Made by a program: the position numbers and the translations under genes
Shown here: in pieces, positions 25,215-35,792 of the stretch
Position numbering within the stretch: the first letter of the stretch is position 1
How the letters are laid out: every line of letters starts with the position of its first letter
Notes under the pieces: generated by a model
Told to the model about the DNA's origin: nothing
Databases searched by the model: none
Seen by the model: the letters and a program-made list of their open reading frames with translations, nothing else
Assembly (NCBI GenBank): GCA_963920765.1
Contig: OY987244.1
Coordinates: 14,510,501 to 14,574,500, forward strand
Reading direction: 5' to 3'
Origin: Ulota crispa
Lineage: Eukaryota; Streptophyta; Bryopsida; Orthotrichales; Orthotrichaceae
DNA: 64,000 nucleotides

Positions 25215-25585
25215 CTTACGAAGATTGGGACATTCTTGCAAAACATTGAGAGACGCTTGTAAACATTGAGACATAATTGCAAAAACAGTGAGAGATGCTT
25301 GCTAACATCAAGAGATACTTGGAAAACATTGGGTGGTGCTTGCAAAGCGAAAGGAGATACGTGCAAAACAGTGAGAGATGCTTGCAAACATCAAGACATA
25401 CTTATAAAACATTAAGAGACGCTTGCAAACATTGAGACATACATGCAAAACAACAAGAGATACTTGCAAAACAATGAAAGACGCTTGCAAAACGAGGAGA
25501 GATGCTTGCAAACATTAAAAGATACTTGCAAATGTGAAGAAACGCTTGCAAATGTTAAGAGATTCTTGCAAAACATTGAGAATTC
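25215..25585 (+). repeat. 20-22-bp minisatellite upstream of the glycine-rich gene
   Basis: About 16 tandem copies of a 20-22-bp unit, GAGAGA(C/T)GCTTGCAAACATT with variation, run from 25215 to about 25585. The array ends roughly 575 bp before the ATG at 26159. No coding potential is apparent. Confidence 0.85.
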
Positions 25586-26158
25586 TTCTGTTTTTTTACG
25601 GACATAGAAAGTCCATAGTTACATGAATAGCCCGTAACTTAAGTACTTAAAACACTTCATCAAACAAGTGTTCTTAGAAAATACCTCCATATGCCACTCA
25701 ACCAATTCAATTATGGAAACACCGTTAGAGCTCCTGACAGCACAATCATTATCGATTTCATTGTGCACATGCAACGAAAGAAAGAGCAGAGACACGAGTA
25801 AGTTACAGGAGCAGAGAGGACAGAGACAAGTCCCCGCGTGCCAACTGCCAACTTGCCCCAGTCATCAATCACCATAAAAGCTGCAAAGCCTCAGGCACAG
25901 TACACCAGTGGCCAAATTTGTCAAACCACCACCGAGTCCCTGTCTGTCTGTCTCTCTAGCAATCATTCGGCGACTCTGAAAGCGGTGGATTGCCCAGACA
26001 ACCGCGTTTCCAGCTGCATAAATCGCCATGCCATCTCCACTTCCACTTCAGTAGCACTGTCTAGCACCTTCAATTCCATTCCATTCTCTTGTAGTGCTCA
26101 AGTCTCACACATCTAGACTCACTCACACATCCAGCCAGTCATTGCGGTTGTGGTCGCA
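25586..26158 (+). promoter_or_regulatory. Upstream/leader region of the glycine-rich gene
   Basis: This non-repetitive, pyrimidine- and CA-rich stretch contains CTGTCTGTCTGTCTCTC near 25938 and ends in CACTCACACATCCAGCCAGTCATTG before the ATG. It is a plausible promoter plus 5' UTR by position. A weak TATA-like GCATAAAT lies at 26017. The transcription start is not determinable. Confidence 0.4.
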
Positions 26159-26910
26159 ATGGGATCTTCACGGAGCTCTAGATGCTGGCTGTCATGCATT
26201 CTGGTGGCGCTCCTCGTGTGCCACGCCTTCGTTGTGCCCTCTCTGGCCAGGCCTCTCGACAATGCTCAGAAGCGCCTCTTGGTTGCTGACCCGGTGAGTC
26301 ATCCATTTGACCGATTGCCTCATTACAAGAATCAACAATATTGTGTTGATTTGGACATCTTAGGACATTTTGAACATAGCTTTTTTGACCACTTGATTGA
26401 TTAGGACCCATTTTCTACTAGTGTCCCTTCTCTTTGCACCTGGCTTCACTACTGTCGCCGTTCCCTTCCATACTTCGTCGTACTATGTCATTTAAGTTTA
26501 TATCTGCGTTTCGATGCACTCGTGGAGCCTGCCGTTGAGAACAAGCGGAACTGTGAAGGAGTTTTGAGCAATGAGCGTGCGCGTTGATTAAGCTTGTGAT
26601 TGTGTGTAAATGTTGTGATCTCTGAAGACTCTTCATCTTTAGTACGAACAACTGATGATCTTCGTGTGCTGATTGCCTGAATGACTGATTGACTGAGTGG
26701 TGCGGTGCCGGTTCATTGTTACAGACCTTCAGCTCGCAGAAATCGGTGAGCACTCAAGGCTTTGGTTGGGGACGGGGACCAGGACGAGGACGGGGTGGCG
26801 GCGGCGGCGGAGGCGGAGGAGGGGGAGGGGGAGGTGGAGGCGGGGGCGGAGGCGGCGGGGGTGGTGGTGGAGGAGGAGGGGGAGGTGGCGGTGGCGGTGG
26901 AGGCCGCTAA
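26159..26910 (+). CDS. Secreted glycine-rich (poly-Gly) protein, two exons
   Basis: Exon 1 (26159-26293, 45 codons) encodes an N-terminal signal peptide: a basic/serine start, hydrophobic core LSCILVALLVCHAFVV, then a likely cleavage after SLA (about residue 30). The donor is CCG|GTGAGT. Exon 2 (26725-26910) follows an ACAG acceptor in the same phase and encodes TFSSQKSVSTQGFGWGRGPGR followed by an almost unbroken run of about 40 glycines, then Arg and stop; total 106 aa. The architecture (signal peptide, short spacer, poly-Gly tail) is that of plant glycine-rich proteins, usually extracellular and wall-associated. The GGN array can change length by slippage. The same DNA in the +1 frame gives an Arg/Trp-rich peptide, which is rejected because only the Gly frame joins exon 1. 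Function beyond a probable structural role is unknown. Confidence 0.78.
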
Positions 26911-29159
26911 ACTGAATTAAAACTGTAAGTCACCTTTACATACAACTCCATTGTAACTTGCTTCAGCCATGGCAGCACTGCACTGCACCCGTCTCCTTGC
27001 AAATGCCAACACAATTTTTCACAAACATTGCTCCTGACAGCCACTTTTGTGCAACCACGCGTACCTATGCTTATCTCATACTTTGTTTCTGCATTCCTCG
27101 ACCTTTTTCATGATACTTTTTTGCAGTTTCCTTGAGTACTAGTCTCGCTGCCTTCTTCAAAAATATTTTGCTCTTAACCATGCTCTTGAATCGGGAAAGG
27201 CAACATACAGAGTTAAGCAAGCTGATGTACACTTTGGTGACATGAGCAGTGCTGTTGCAATGTAGTGATGAGCAGGACGGACGAACCAAGTCTTTGGACT
27301 CATATTCAACTGGAGTAATGGACATATTACTGGTGGTGGAGAAGGAGGAATTGGAGTGAGTGAGTGAGTGAGTGCTAGAGTTGTTGCGGAAATGGCTTGA
27401 CCTGCACACGACTTGGTGTTTTGATTTGCCTTCTGAATTGGTTGTTGTTGAAGTACAGCAATAAAGTTCAAAAACTTCTTGGGTGTAGACGAGAAGACAG
27501 TGTGAAAGGTATCCAAGAGTAGGAACAGGTTGAGTAGGCACTGCTACTGTACGTGGCTGTGTTTTTTTGCCGGGTAAGTTAATGCAGTCATGTATTGATT
27601 GCCAACGAAATAAAATGGGGACTCCCGATTTACTGTTCCCAAGTGTGCATTTCTCATATAGAAACTTAGAGTAACTCCAGCGTTGCACTTGACACGTCAA
27701 GAGATAATATCTATTTGTGTTTGAAGGGCCTTCCAAAATTCTTGTTTTTCTCCCCAACGCGATATTCATTAGAAGGGGAAAAACATGTGTACCATTTTGT
27801 ATTTCACCTTAGTCCCAAATAGCCACCTTAAATTAGATTCGAAGGTATCAGATTTAGTTGGAGCCACTAAGGTTTTTTCCCTCACAAATTTCTCCTCTTA
27901 GCCCTTAGGTGAGGCCACGTGTACCAAAAAAAATGCTGGAGTTTGAATTAGGGTGACCACCCTAATCCTGCAAAAGTCCCACTTTGTAGGCTTTTTCACT
28001 TTTTAATGAATATTGCATTCCCCGGTACTTTAAATGTGGCTCTTGCACTTCAAGCATGTCTCATAAACAGTTGTTTGACCATTCACCAAGGGGAATATAG
28101 AATAAAACTCACTGAACTTAATAAATAGTGTTTTGAAGGGCAATTGCTTTGACACTTTAAGATAGAGTGCCATGAGGACGACATTAGGGATGCTCTTGAT
28201 AAATGCATATTTTCTTGCTGATACATGTCATGTTAATTGGTGCCAAATACCAACCCAAATGCCATATGGGCACATTTAACTACTTATGGACTATTCATGT
28301 AATTATGGACTTTCTAAGAGCTTGACCATTGTACTTATCAATGGTTTAACTATTCATCTACCTTAAATATGGCATGAATACATGATTGCCTTGACCACAG
28401 CAAAAAAATATAACAAATATGGATTAATTAGGTACCATGTCCTCATTCGATTTTCTTCAAGTTTTGTTTTTGAAATGAAGCTTCATTTTATATTGTTTTC
28501 TTGTTCAATTTTAGATGCACAAACATTTTGACCCCTAAATACTGTGGCATTAACTTTAGGGGATGATGAAGTGATTCTAGAATATCTATTATCCTTTGCA
28601 CAATGAACTCTTCATCCATCTAAATTTCATCAATTATCTTACTATTCAAACTATATTTAAATTGTATAAATTCTCAAAACTACAGTTTACTGGGACTTCA
28701 TAAATCAAGGGTTGAAAATATGAAATCTGAACACATACATTTTGTCATTCTAACATTAGCCTCAAAAAACGTGCTTAGAACATGAAGTTTTAAATGTTTT
28801 AACGCATAAGTGGATGTGGGGTTTTTCAAGTAAAATCCATTGCCTTATTCAAAATCTTCATTATTTAGGATATCAATTGTTCTAGAAGGAATCAGAATTA
28901 TAAATTTTAGAATCTATTTATAAGTATGGGTCATAGAAATTGAAGATCTGACTTTTTTAAAGGCAAAATTCAAATTCAAAACCTACAACTATATTTCAAA
29001 CACCAACAACAAATTATACTCCAAAGTGTTATTTGTTATACATTAAATCAAGAGATGAGTCAAACCGCAAGTACCTCTGAATGTTCCAAACTTCCAAATC
29101 TTATATAGTTTTTAAACTGTTTCTATTTGTTCTTTTCTATCCAAAAAAAATTCAAAAAA
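26911..29159. other. Spacer downstream of the glycine-rich gene
   Basis: The first part is probable 3' UTR. The minus strand from 27769 to 27071 is open for 232 codons but encodes Ser/Thr-rich text with no family I recognise. 27757-27970 is a relative of the 33938-34181 element (TTCGAAGGTATCAGATTTAG in both, opposite orientation). The rest is AT-rich without named content. Confidence 0.4.
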
Positions 29160-29631
29160 TATCACTCCCTTTGTCTCACGATAAGCGGCCCATTGAAAAC
29201 TTGTGTCTTTTTTCAACAATTTTGAGAAAATTGTATGGATCTAATTGGGCCCAATTTTTAAGGAGGTAAACATACCCATTCCTAACCCGGCGACCCTTTA
29301 GCAATTTCCACCCCTTAGCAATTTCGACCCCTAGCAATTTTGACCCCTTAGCAATTTCGACCCCTTAGCAATTTTGATCCCTTAGCAATTTCGACCCCTA
29401 TGTATCTAGGGTGCTCATTGCAAAATCAAAATGAACACCATGGGTACACAGGGGTTGGAATTGCTAAAGGGTCGGGAATGGATATGTCTACCTTAGGTTG
29501 CAATGAACATATATGATATGTAGTGAATGGGTAATATAAAGATTGGACCCTTATGTAAACTATAATTTACAAAATGATCATAAAAGTACATGAGTTTCCA
29601 ACGGGCCACTTATTATGAGACAGAGGGAGTA
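29160..29631. mobile_element. TA-flanked Stowaway-like MITE, CTCCCT...GGGAG termini
   Basis: TCACTCCCTTTGTCTCACG at the left and GAGACAGAGGGAG then TA at the right, with further inverted text ATAAGCGGCCCATTG / CAACGGGCCACTTAT. The ends resemble the CTCCCTCCGT(C)..ATAAGTGG termini of plant Tc1/mariner MITEs. A second MITE (29259-29495) is nested inside. Confidence 0.75.
29259..29495. mobile_element. Nested TA-flanked MITE with internal minisatellite
   Basis: Ends AGGTAAACATACCCATTCC / GGAATGGATATGTCTACC between TA dinucleotides. The interior contains about six tandem 16-18-bp units, CCCCTTAGCAATTTCGA. Terminal family as at 32067-32169. Confidence 0.7.
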
Positions 29632-29735
29632 AAATGTAAGTAAAAAAATGGCCACCTTGAAAGTGGCAACTAATGCACCACTCCCTTCATTTTTATGTTA
29701 GAACGACGTCAGAATACCGCCTTGAATAAACGTCT

Positions 29736-29990
29736 GAGTAACTCTATTCGTCCAATCAGCTCGGTTCGCCCAATCGGCTCTGTTCGTCCAGTCGGTTCTG
29801 TTCATCCTATCGGCTCTGTTCATCCAATCGGATCTGTTCATCCAATCGACTATGTTCATCCAATCGACTATGTTCATCCAATCGACTATGTTCATCCAAT
29901 CTGGTCTATTCGTCCAATCGCCTCTGTTCATCCGATCAGCTATATTCATCCCGTCGTCTCTGTTCATCCAAGCGGCTCTGTTTTACCCTA
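29736..29990 (+). repeat. 18-bp minisatellite upstream of the complex I-like gene
   Basis: About 14 copies of an 18-bp unit (consensus GTTCATCCAATCGGCTCT) run from about 29736 to 29990, ending 130 bp before the ATG at 30120. Because 18 is divisible by 3, frames on both strands stay open and encode repeats of about six residues (VHPIGS on the + strand, from an ATG at 29695 to a stop at 29991). Likely promoter or 5' UTR sequence rather than a gene. Confidence 0.85.
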
Positions 29991-30119
29991 ATTTCCTCCG
30001 CCATAGCCAGATTCGCAGAGCAAAGCGGAAGAGACCGCGACGACAACGTTGCACGCATCAATCCGCGAATTGCACTGCGTTTGTATGTGTGGAAGGCATT
30101 TGCAGCAGCAGCAGCAGCG

Positions 30120-31287
30120 ATGGGAGGGGCTCCTCACGACGCGCACTACCCGGGCTACCCCACGCAGGTGTGGAGTCCCACGGGAGGGTGGTGGTGTCAC
30201 CCCAAGCTCTGGCGTCGAAACACGGCCATCGCCTTCGTTGGAATCTTCGCTGTCTGCGTTCCCATTGCCATCAAGTCGGCGCAACTGGAGGTAAGCATCA
30301 CCATGGCGATGGTCGATTCTCCAAGTCAGGATGTGTGTTAATCACTCTCGGTTGATTAGAGTATTGTTGATGTTCCACTTTAACAGAATTTAGGTCTTTC
30401 CAAGAGCAACCGATATTAAACCCTAAAAAATCTTCAAGAGCCTTAGATTGAGTGGATTGGCATGTTTCTTAATCTGCAACAGCGCGTACAAAAGCCATTT
30501 CAAACCCTACATAGCAAATTTTAATCGGGACGCTGTGAATCGTAACATGGATTGTAGTTTATTAGTAGTGCATTTTTTTTATAGCTTCCTATCGATGGGG
30601 GTTTCTCACCTCACAGGATCCGAGTTCACTAGTGAATTATTTTTGTTTACTCGCATGCCTAAAGTAGTGAATTTGCGATTAGGGTTTTGTGCACAATTCG
30701 GGGTATGAGCGTCTGAGACACCCATGAGAGGTTGAGCCGCGCAAAAGCGAGTTTTTGAGGTTCACTTCTAGAGGTGACTCACCTCGATGTTCACTACAGT
30801 AGTGAATTCATCAAGGTGAATTGCGACATGAGTCACCTGAAAAATTGATGGTTGAAGCCCCCTAATGATTCAGCTCAGAATTGAGCAAGAAGTGAAAAAA
30901 AATGATTTGCTCATTGGCTCTTTGTGTCTACTGTCATTTTTAATGCACAACTTTGATTACTTTTCGTGATTTCAATGTTAAGGAAGGAATACTACAGCTT
31001 ATTAGAAACACATTTTCAGTAGCTTTCCAATAGTGCAATTATCGATCATGTCATTTTAGGTTACTAGAACTTCATGTATACATTCCAGGTTAGTAAGTGG
31101 CAGATTTGTGCATTGACATTCTGAAAAACCCTAAGGGAATCGGCTTACGATTCTTCCTGGACTTATATTGTTATCTGAACGCTCCGCTTGGTGTGTGCAG
31201 CAACGGCCTTTGATGCCTATCAGGCCTATACCATCTCAAATGTGGTGCAAGAACTTTGGAGATCCAGAGGATGCCAAATCTGAGTGA
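30120..31287 (+). CDS. Small single-span protein, complex I accessory subunit-like (ESSS/NDUFB11-type)
   Basis: Exon 1 is 30120-30290 (57 codons) and exon 2 is 31201-31287 (28 codons plus stop), joined across GAG|GTAAGC and TGTGTGCAG in phase 0, giving 85 aa. The protein starts MGGAPHDAHYPGYPTQVWSP, has a WWCHPKLWRRNTA basic/aromatic stretch, then one membrane segment (AIAFVGIFAVCVPIAI, residues about 36-51). It ends with QRPLMPIRPIPSQMWCKNF and an acidic tail. I recall this layout from small plant mitochondrial proteins annotated as complex I (NADH:ubiquinone oxidoreductase) membrane-arm accessory subunits. The family assignment is from memory and is less secure than the gene model. An 18-bp minisatellite lies 130 bp upstream, and a dispersed repeat sits in the 910-bp intron. 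Confidence 0.82.
30590..30890. repeat. Dispersed repeat in the intron of the complex I-like gene
   Basis: Reverse-oriented relative of 1390-1740. Shared blocks are GAGTTCACTAGTGAATTATT, TTAGGGTTTTGTGCACAA, GTGACTCACCTCG, CATGAGTCACCTGA and GAAGCCCCCTA. It contains several short palindromes built on GTGACTCAC and TTCACTAGTGAA. No long terminal repeats were resolved. Confidence 0.6.
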
Positions 31288-33937
31288 TGTCAATGAAGGC
31301 TAAGGCCTCGGATTGCCGTGGCTGTGTTTAGCAGCAAGTATGTGAATTGGTAGTGAGGTAGCTTATCTTGGATGAAATTGAAGGCAGTCTACGTTTCCAC
31401 GGCTTTATTGCAACAGTGTTGATGCTGTGAATGTGGTCACTAAGTCCTATATGGTGGCTTTTGCTTAGCGCTTTCACAACAAATTTAAGTCGATGCTCCC
31501 TTAGAAAGGATGAGCAGTTTCAATAATATAAACTAGGGTGTAAAGTTAAGTGCGTCTGCGCTCCTTATATATGCATATTTGCACAAGCAATATCTGTTGT
31601 AGATTTTTTCAAAGTGAGTCGTGTTTTATTTCTTACATGTCTGGCTAGGCTTGAAACTTTTTTGTACTCTTATTACGTGAGATATTGCTTCTTTGTCTTT
31701 GCAGGAACTTAAGTTAGGCAAGATACAGGAGATGTCTGCATGGAAATGCTTTTTCATAACTATTTGTCAGTTGTGCAGTTGGAAGGTTTCAGGACCCACA
31801 GCTGTCAAGCTGGTTGGATGGTTTCAGGCTTTTAAGACTAAAATTTCATATTATGGGTTACCTAGTCTATGCTGCTGACAGTTTGGATCACACTGGACCT
31901 GATTGCATTTCAGGCAATGCTGAGATCCCTTTAGATTGCCTTGTGAACAAGCTTAGTTTGTGATGGTTTGTTCATGTGATGGAGTAGAGAGTTTGAAATG
32001 TGGATAGATTTGTTGATTGGTTGGTAGGATGTCCTACAAGGTTCTTCAAATTGCTTTGAAATGGTCTAAGGTAGACATACCCATAATGTAGTGTTTAAGA
32101 AATCCGATCCTATGTACCCAGATTGTTCATTTTAGTTCTGAAATGACCGAATTGGGTGTGTCTACCTTAAGTGATGTTAAACTTGACTACTGATAACTGA
32201 ATCAATTGATTAAAATATAGGCATAATGGAATATCCACATGCGTTGGTTTTAGATGAAGGATGGATGTACGAGAGATAGTCTCCCTACGAGATTGTACTA
32301 TAAATATGCAAATGCAAAAAACCATACTGTTCCTCCTCTTTAGTATGACACGCTAGGTTAACCAGGAGACTGGTTCGTTATTGAAGGTTGTATTATCAAA
32401 GATCTTTTGAAATAAAATTTTCTGATACAATTAAAATTGAATTGTTTTTGTTGATTTCATGAAATGAAGACATATTGGTTTGAATTAAACCTTTGTGTTG
32501 AAGAATTAAGTCAGTGTAAATCTAGAGCTCTTTGATAATGTCTATTGAGGCTGGCTATGAACATTTTGTTGAGTTTGTTCATGAGATGGTGTTTCACAAT
32601 CAAGAATTGTGAAGCTTAAAAATCGTGAAGAATTTTCTTATGGGATAACAATTTGGCATTATGGCATTATGACTAGCCGTGATAAGATTTGCAATAGGTG
32701 GCCACACCTCATGAGCACTAACTTGATTAGGTGGTTTTGGGTGGTTCCTTGTTTAAGTGAAGATTCAAAGAACTTGATATGCTTCATGCCATATTAACAA
32801 TTTCAACCAGGTTTAACGACGTCTTCACCTTCCAGTTGTACATGTTCTTCTACCAATATTTATTCATTCTTGAGTTTTAGCCTAAAATGAGACTTGAAAG
32901 TTCATATACAACCTATTGCAATGTTTGTTTTTCACACTCATATAGTCTTGAACATCCTTCAACTATTTTGTATGTCTAAGATCCATACAGTTGCATACTT
33001 TATAACATCATGTAATGGCTTGTCTTACATTAGGCATCATTTTTTTAAGTTTTATTGTTGTTGGATTCTATTTGCACAATCCCACTATACCATGTAATCA
33101 AGAGCTTTTATATTTTTGTGGATCTTGCCAAATATAATTTACCTCTATTATATAACAACTTAAGTGTAACAAATGTCATGTTACAAACATTATAATTGTA
33201 TCATTGAGTTAAATTGGAACAAATTTGAATTACAAAGCTTGGTTGACTAGAAATGCGTGGTGTGATTGAGTTTGTCATGTTATTTGTGCATTGTATTATC
33301 AAATGTCCTTTATTAAGGTTAGACTGTATCAATATTTTGCATCTACAAAAACTATAAGTATGAAGTGAGTTCATGGAAATTTAAAGAGTAGATAATTGAA
33401 ATTGTAAAATGTTCAACTAATTTTGGACTATCCAAAATCCTTGAATATTAATCTAGAAAGATAAAGTTTGAAGATGTATGTAAAAGATTGAAATATATAT
33501 CTTCCAATTTTATGCATATATAATATGGAAAACAATGAGAGATCTATGCATGGAAAATTCCCTCAACATTGAAAGATTTTAAGATGTTTTTCACATATAA
33601 TCTAAAATTGTATGAATAGTCCAAATTTAGTTAAGTGATTTACTAATTAGCAAAGGCATCCAATATAAGTTAGATCTCACGTGCATGATTTGAACCAAAC
33701 CCAATCAATGGAGAAGCTAAACCCTATTTATGCACACAAAATCCAATACACTACATATGTTCACCAAAATTGAATATGCCAATCATTTGTAAATACTTTC
33801 CTATTGACTATCAAAAATCACAAACAAACTATGTACATGTCCAAAATGCCATCATTTTTCAACTTCCATTGGGTTATTTTTTGTGTGCACTAGATTGTTT
33901 TTTTTTCTACACTATGTTGTTTTCCATCTACACTAAA
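31288..33937. other. Spacer downstream of the complex I-like gene
   Basis: The first few hundred bases are probable 3' UTR. Then AT-rich DNA with one bounded element (32067-32169). No other gene seen. Confidence 0.4.
32067..32169. mobile_element. 103-bp TA-flanked MITE
   Basis: TA-AGGTAGACATACCCA ... TGGGTGTGTCTACCT-TA; the smallest copy of the AAGGTAGACATACCCA terminal family. Confidence 0.8.
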
Positions 33938-34181
33938 CCCGACATTTGTTAATTTGGGAAAAATCATACATTTTGGGACTTTCAAAATTTGATATGAAGG
34001 ATTTAGGTGGCCTCCTAAAACCTACACGTGCCCTCACATGAGAGGAGGAATCTGCGAGGGAAAAAATCTTATTGGCTCAAACTAAATCTGATACCTTCGA
34101 ATCTGGTTTAAAGTAACTTTTTGGGTTTCAAGTGGAATACAAAATGGGACACCTATTTTTCCCAAATTAACGAATATCAGG
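33938..34181. mobile_element. MITE, TTAATTTGGGAAAAAT termini
   Basis: CCGACATTTGTTAATTTGGG and its imperfect inverse CCCAAATTAACGAATATCAG bound 244 bp. The interior is shared with 27757-27970 in the opposite orientation. A 21-bp phrase, CTATGTTGTTTTCCATCTA, occurs on both sides (33912, 34199) and is too long to be a simple target duplication. Confidence 0.65.
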
Positions 34182-34509
34182 TTACTAGGTTGTTTTCCTA
34201 TGTTGTTTTCCATCTATTGTTCAATACAATTCATCTTAAAATAAATTTAAACTAATTATTTTGAATATTGCATCATGTTGAATTACATGTCAATGTCTAG
34301 ACTTGAAATAAACATGTCATATCTATATTGACTAAAAATGAACATGGCTTTAAAAATGATGTCATAATCATATTTTGTTGCCACTACAATGCATAAACAG
34401 GGTCTAGTCTCCATGGCCTCCACCATCTTCTAAGCCTCAACTTCCAACGTCCAACCTATACAATCTCCACATGTATTTTTAGTTTTTTTTGCATACTACA
34501 AAGGGACCT

Positions 34510-34877
34510 TTAAATCCTAAATGCATAGCTAGTCATTGTGATTGTCCCACTACAATAGTACTACAGTGGTCTAGCAAGTGCCCAATTGCCAAAATCAATA
34601 ATACATGTTGTCCTTGTGAAAATTGCAAATTGTCAATTGCCAAAATCAATAGTGCCTGTTGTCCTCATGAAAATTGCAAAAAGAGCAGCGTAGGACTTGA
34701 CATTGTGTCTATAAATCTTCTCTCAATTTGAGTTATCTAAAAAAATGTGTGCATTTACCATGTATTTGTGATTGCTTCTAAAAAAATCAAATGATACAAT
34801 TTTTCTCCATCCTTAAGATTGTTGTTGTTTTTTATATCTAGTATGCAAACCCGTCCACCTAGGCATTTAGGGGTTAA
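34510..34877. mobile_element. TTAA-flanked MITE, 0.28-0.39 kb family
   Basis: TTAA at 34510-34513 and 34874-34877; ends ATCCTAAATGC / GCATTTAGGGG. The interior (TCATGAAAATTGCAA, CTATAAATCTTCTC, TGTGATTGCTTCTA) matches 59296-59668. A 60-bp internal segment is duplicated (CAATTGCCAAAATCAATA at 34585 and 34635). Confidence 0.75.
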
Positions 34878-35246
34878 AACATGAGAGCTTGAGAACACTT
34901 CCATCTATGGTAAGTTGTATTAGATTTTTTTACTAAAACTTATTATTTTGTAATAATTTGTTTGATATTATTAAAATGTAGTTACCTCTTATGAATCTCT
35001 ATATACTAGTTTGTTGCCCCTGATTTAGCAAGTCTAAATGAACAATGGTGACTCCATTTAGCATAGGTTAAGGTTTGTATATATAAAAATTCCATTTGGC
35101 ATAGGTTAAGGTTTACATTAAAAAAAATCCATTCCTACAACTTTTACACTTCTACTTTTGTATTCTACTCTATTTTTACCTTAGACATTGAATTAATTTT
35201 TTTTACTCTAATTAAACTTGTACTCTACTCTATTTTTAACTGCATC

Positions 35247-35563
35247 TAAAGTATGTACACCCATAAGCACTAGTGTCCTCATAACCGTCACCTTTGAAAT
35301 CTTGGAAAATATGTGGAAGTGAATAGATGTAATGACAAGGATGTACAACATGTGAACATGAAATCTTAAAGTGGTTATGGGTGCAATGGCAGTTTGCTCT
35401 TTAAAAATTCACAACCTACTCTGCGAGTATCCAAATAATACATTCAAAAGTGCAAACTCATTATTTTTCTGTTCCTAATAGGATCTTATAATTTGCTAGC
35501 TGTTTATTGATACTCATCATGTTCAAACCCCTTAGTTTCACGCTTATGGGTGAACACACCTTA
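35247..35563. mobile_element. TA-flanked MITE, AAGGTAG..CACCCATAA family, copy 2 (reversed)
   Basis: Reverse-oriented relative of 20660-20977: ACACCCATAAGC at the left, CGCTTATGGGTGAACACACC at the right, TA at both ends, and the shared CATTCAAAAGTGCAAACTCA. It abuts the next TTAA element. Confidence 0.82.
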
Positions 35564-35792
35564 ACCCATGAAGGGCCCTTGGGCTTTAGAGATACAGCAC
35601 CAAGTAAGGTCGCAATTAATATTTAGAAGTTTGAATCAATTAAAAATTAATTGTTATAACCATACATATTGAAAGGTTGTATGATGGTAGTTACATAATT
35701 TTTTTTGAAAAGCCCTCAAAGTAGCTCAAATACGTCTGTACATACGGCCGTACATACGACCGCAAAGGACTTTCGGGCCGTTCAGGGGTTAA
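35561..35792. mobile_element. TTAA-flanked MITE upstream of the helicase gene
   Basis: TTAA at 35561-35564 and 35789-35792; ends CCCATGAAGGGCCC / GGGCCGTTCAGGGG. Contains CATACGGCCGTACATACG near 35738. A split relative occupies 43575-43702 and 46115-46177. It sits about 510 bp before the helicase start codon. Confidence 0.85.

Noticed and set aside
25215-25585. Possible CRISPR-like array
   Set aside because: Direct 20-22-bp repeats with no unique spacers, in a plant nuclear context; an ordinary minisatellite.
26697-26915. Arg/Trp-rich frame across the poly-Gly exon
   Set aside because: Frame-shifted shadow of GGN repeats; only the glycine frame joins the signal-peptide exon.
29698-29967. 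Minus-strand MNRxDW repeat protein
   Set aside because: Antisense reading of the 18-bp minisatellite; the openness is explained by the period being a multiple of 3.
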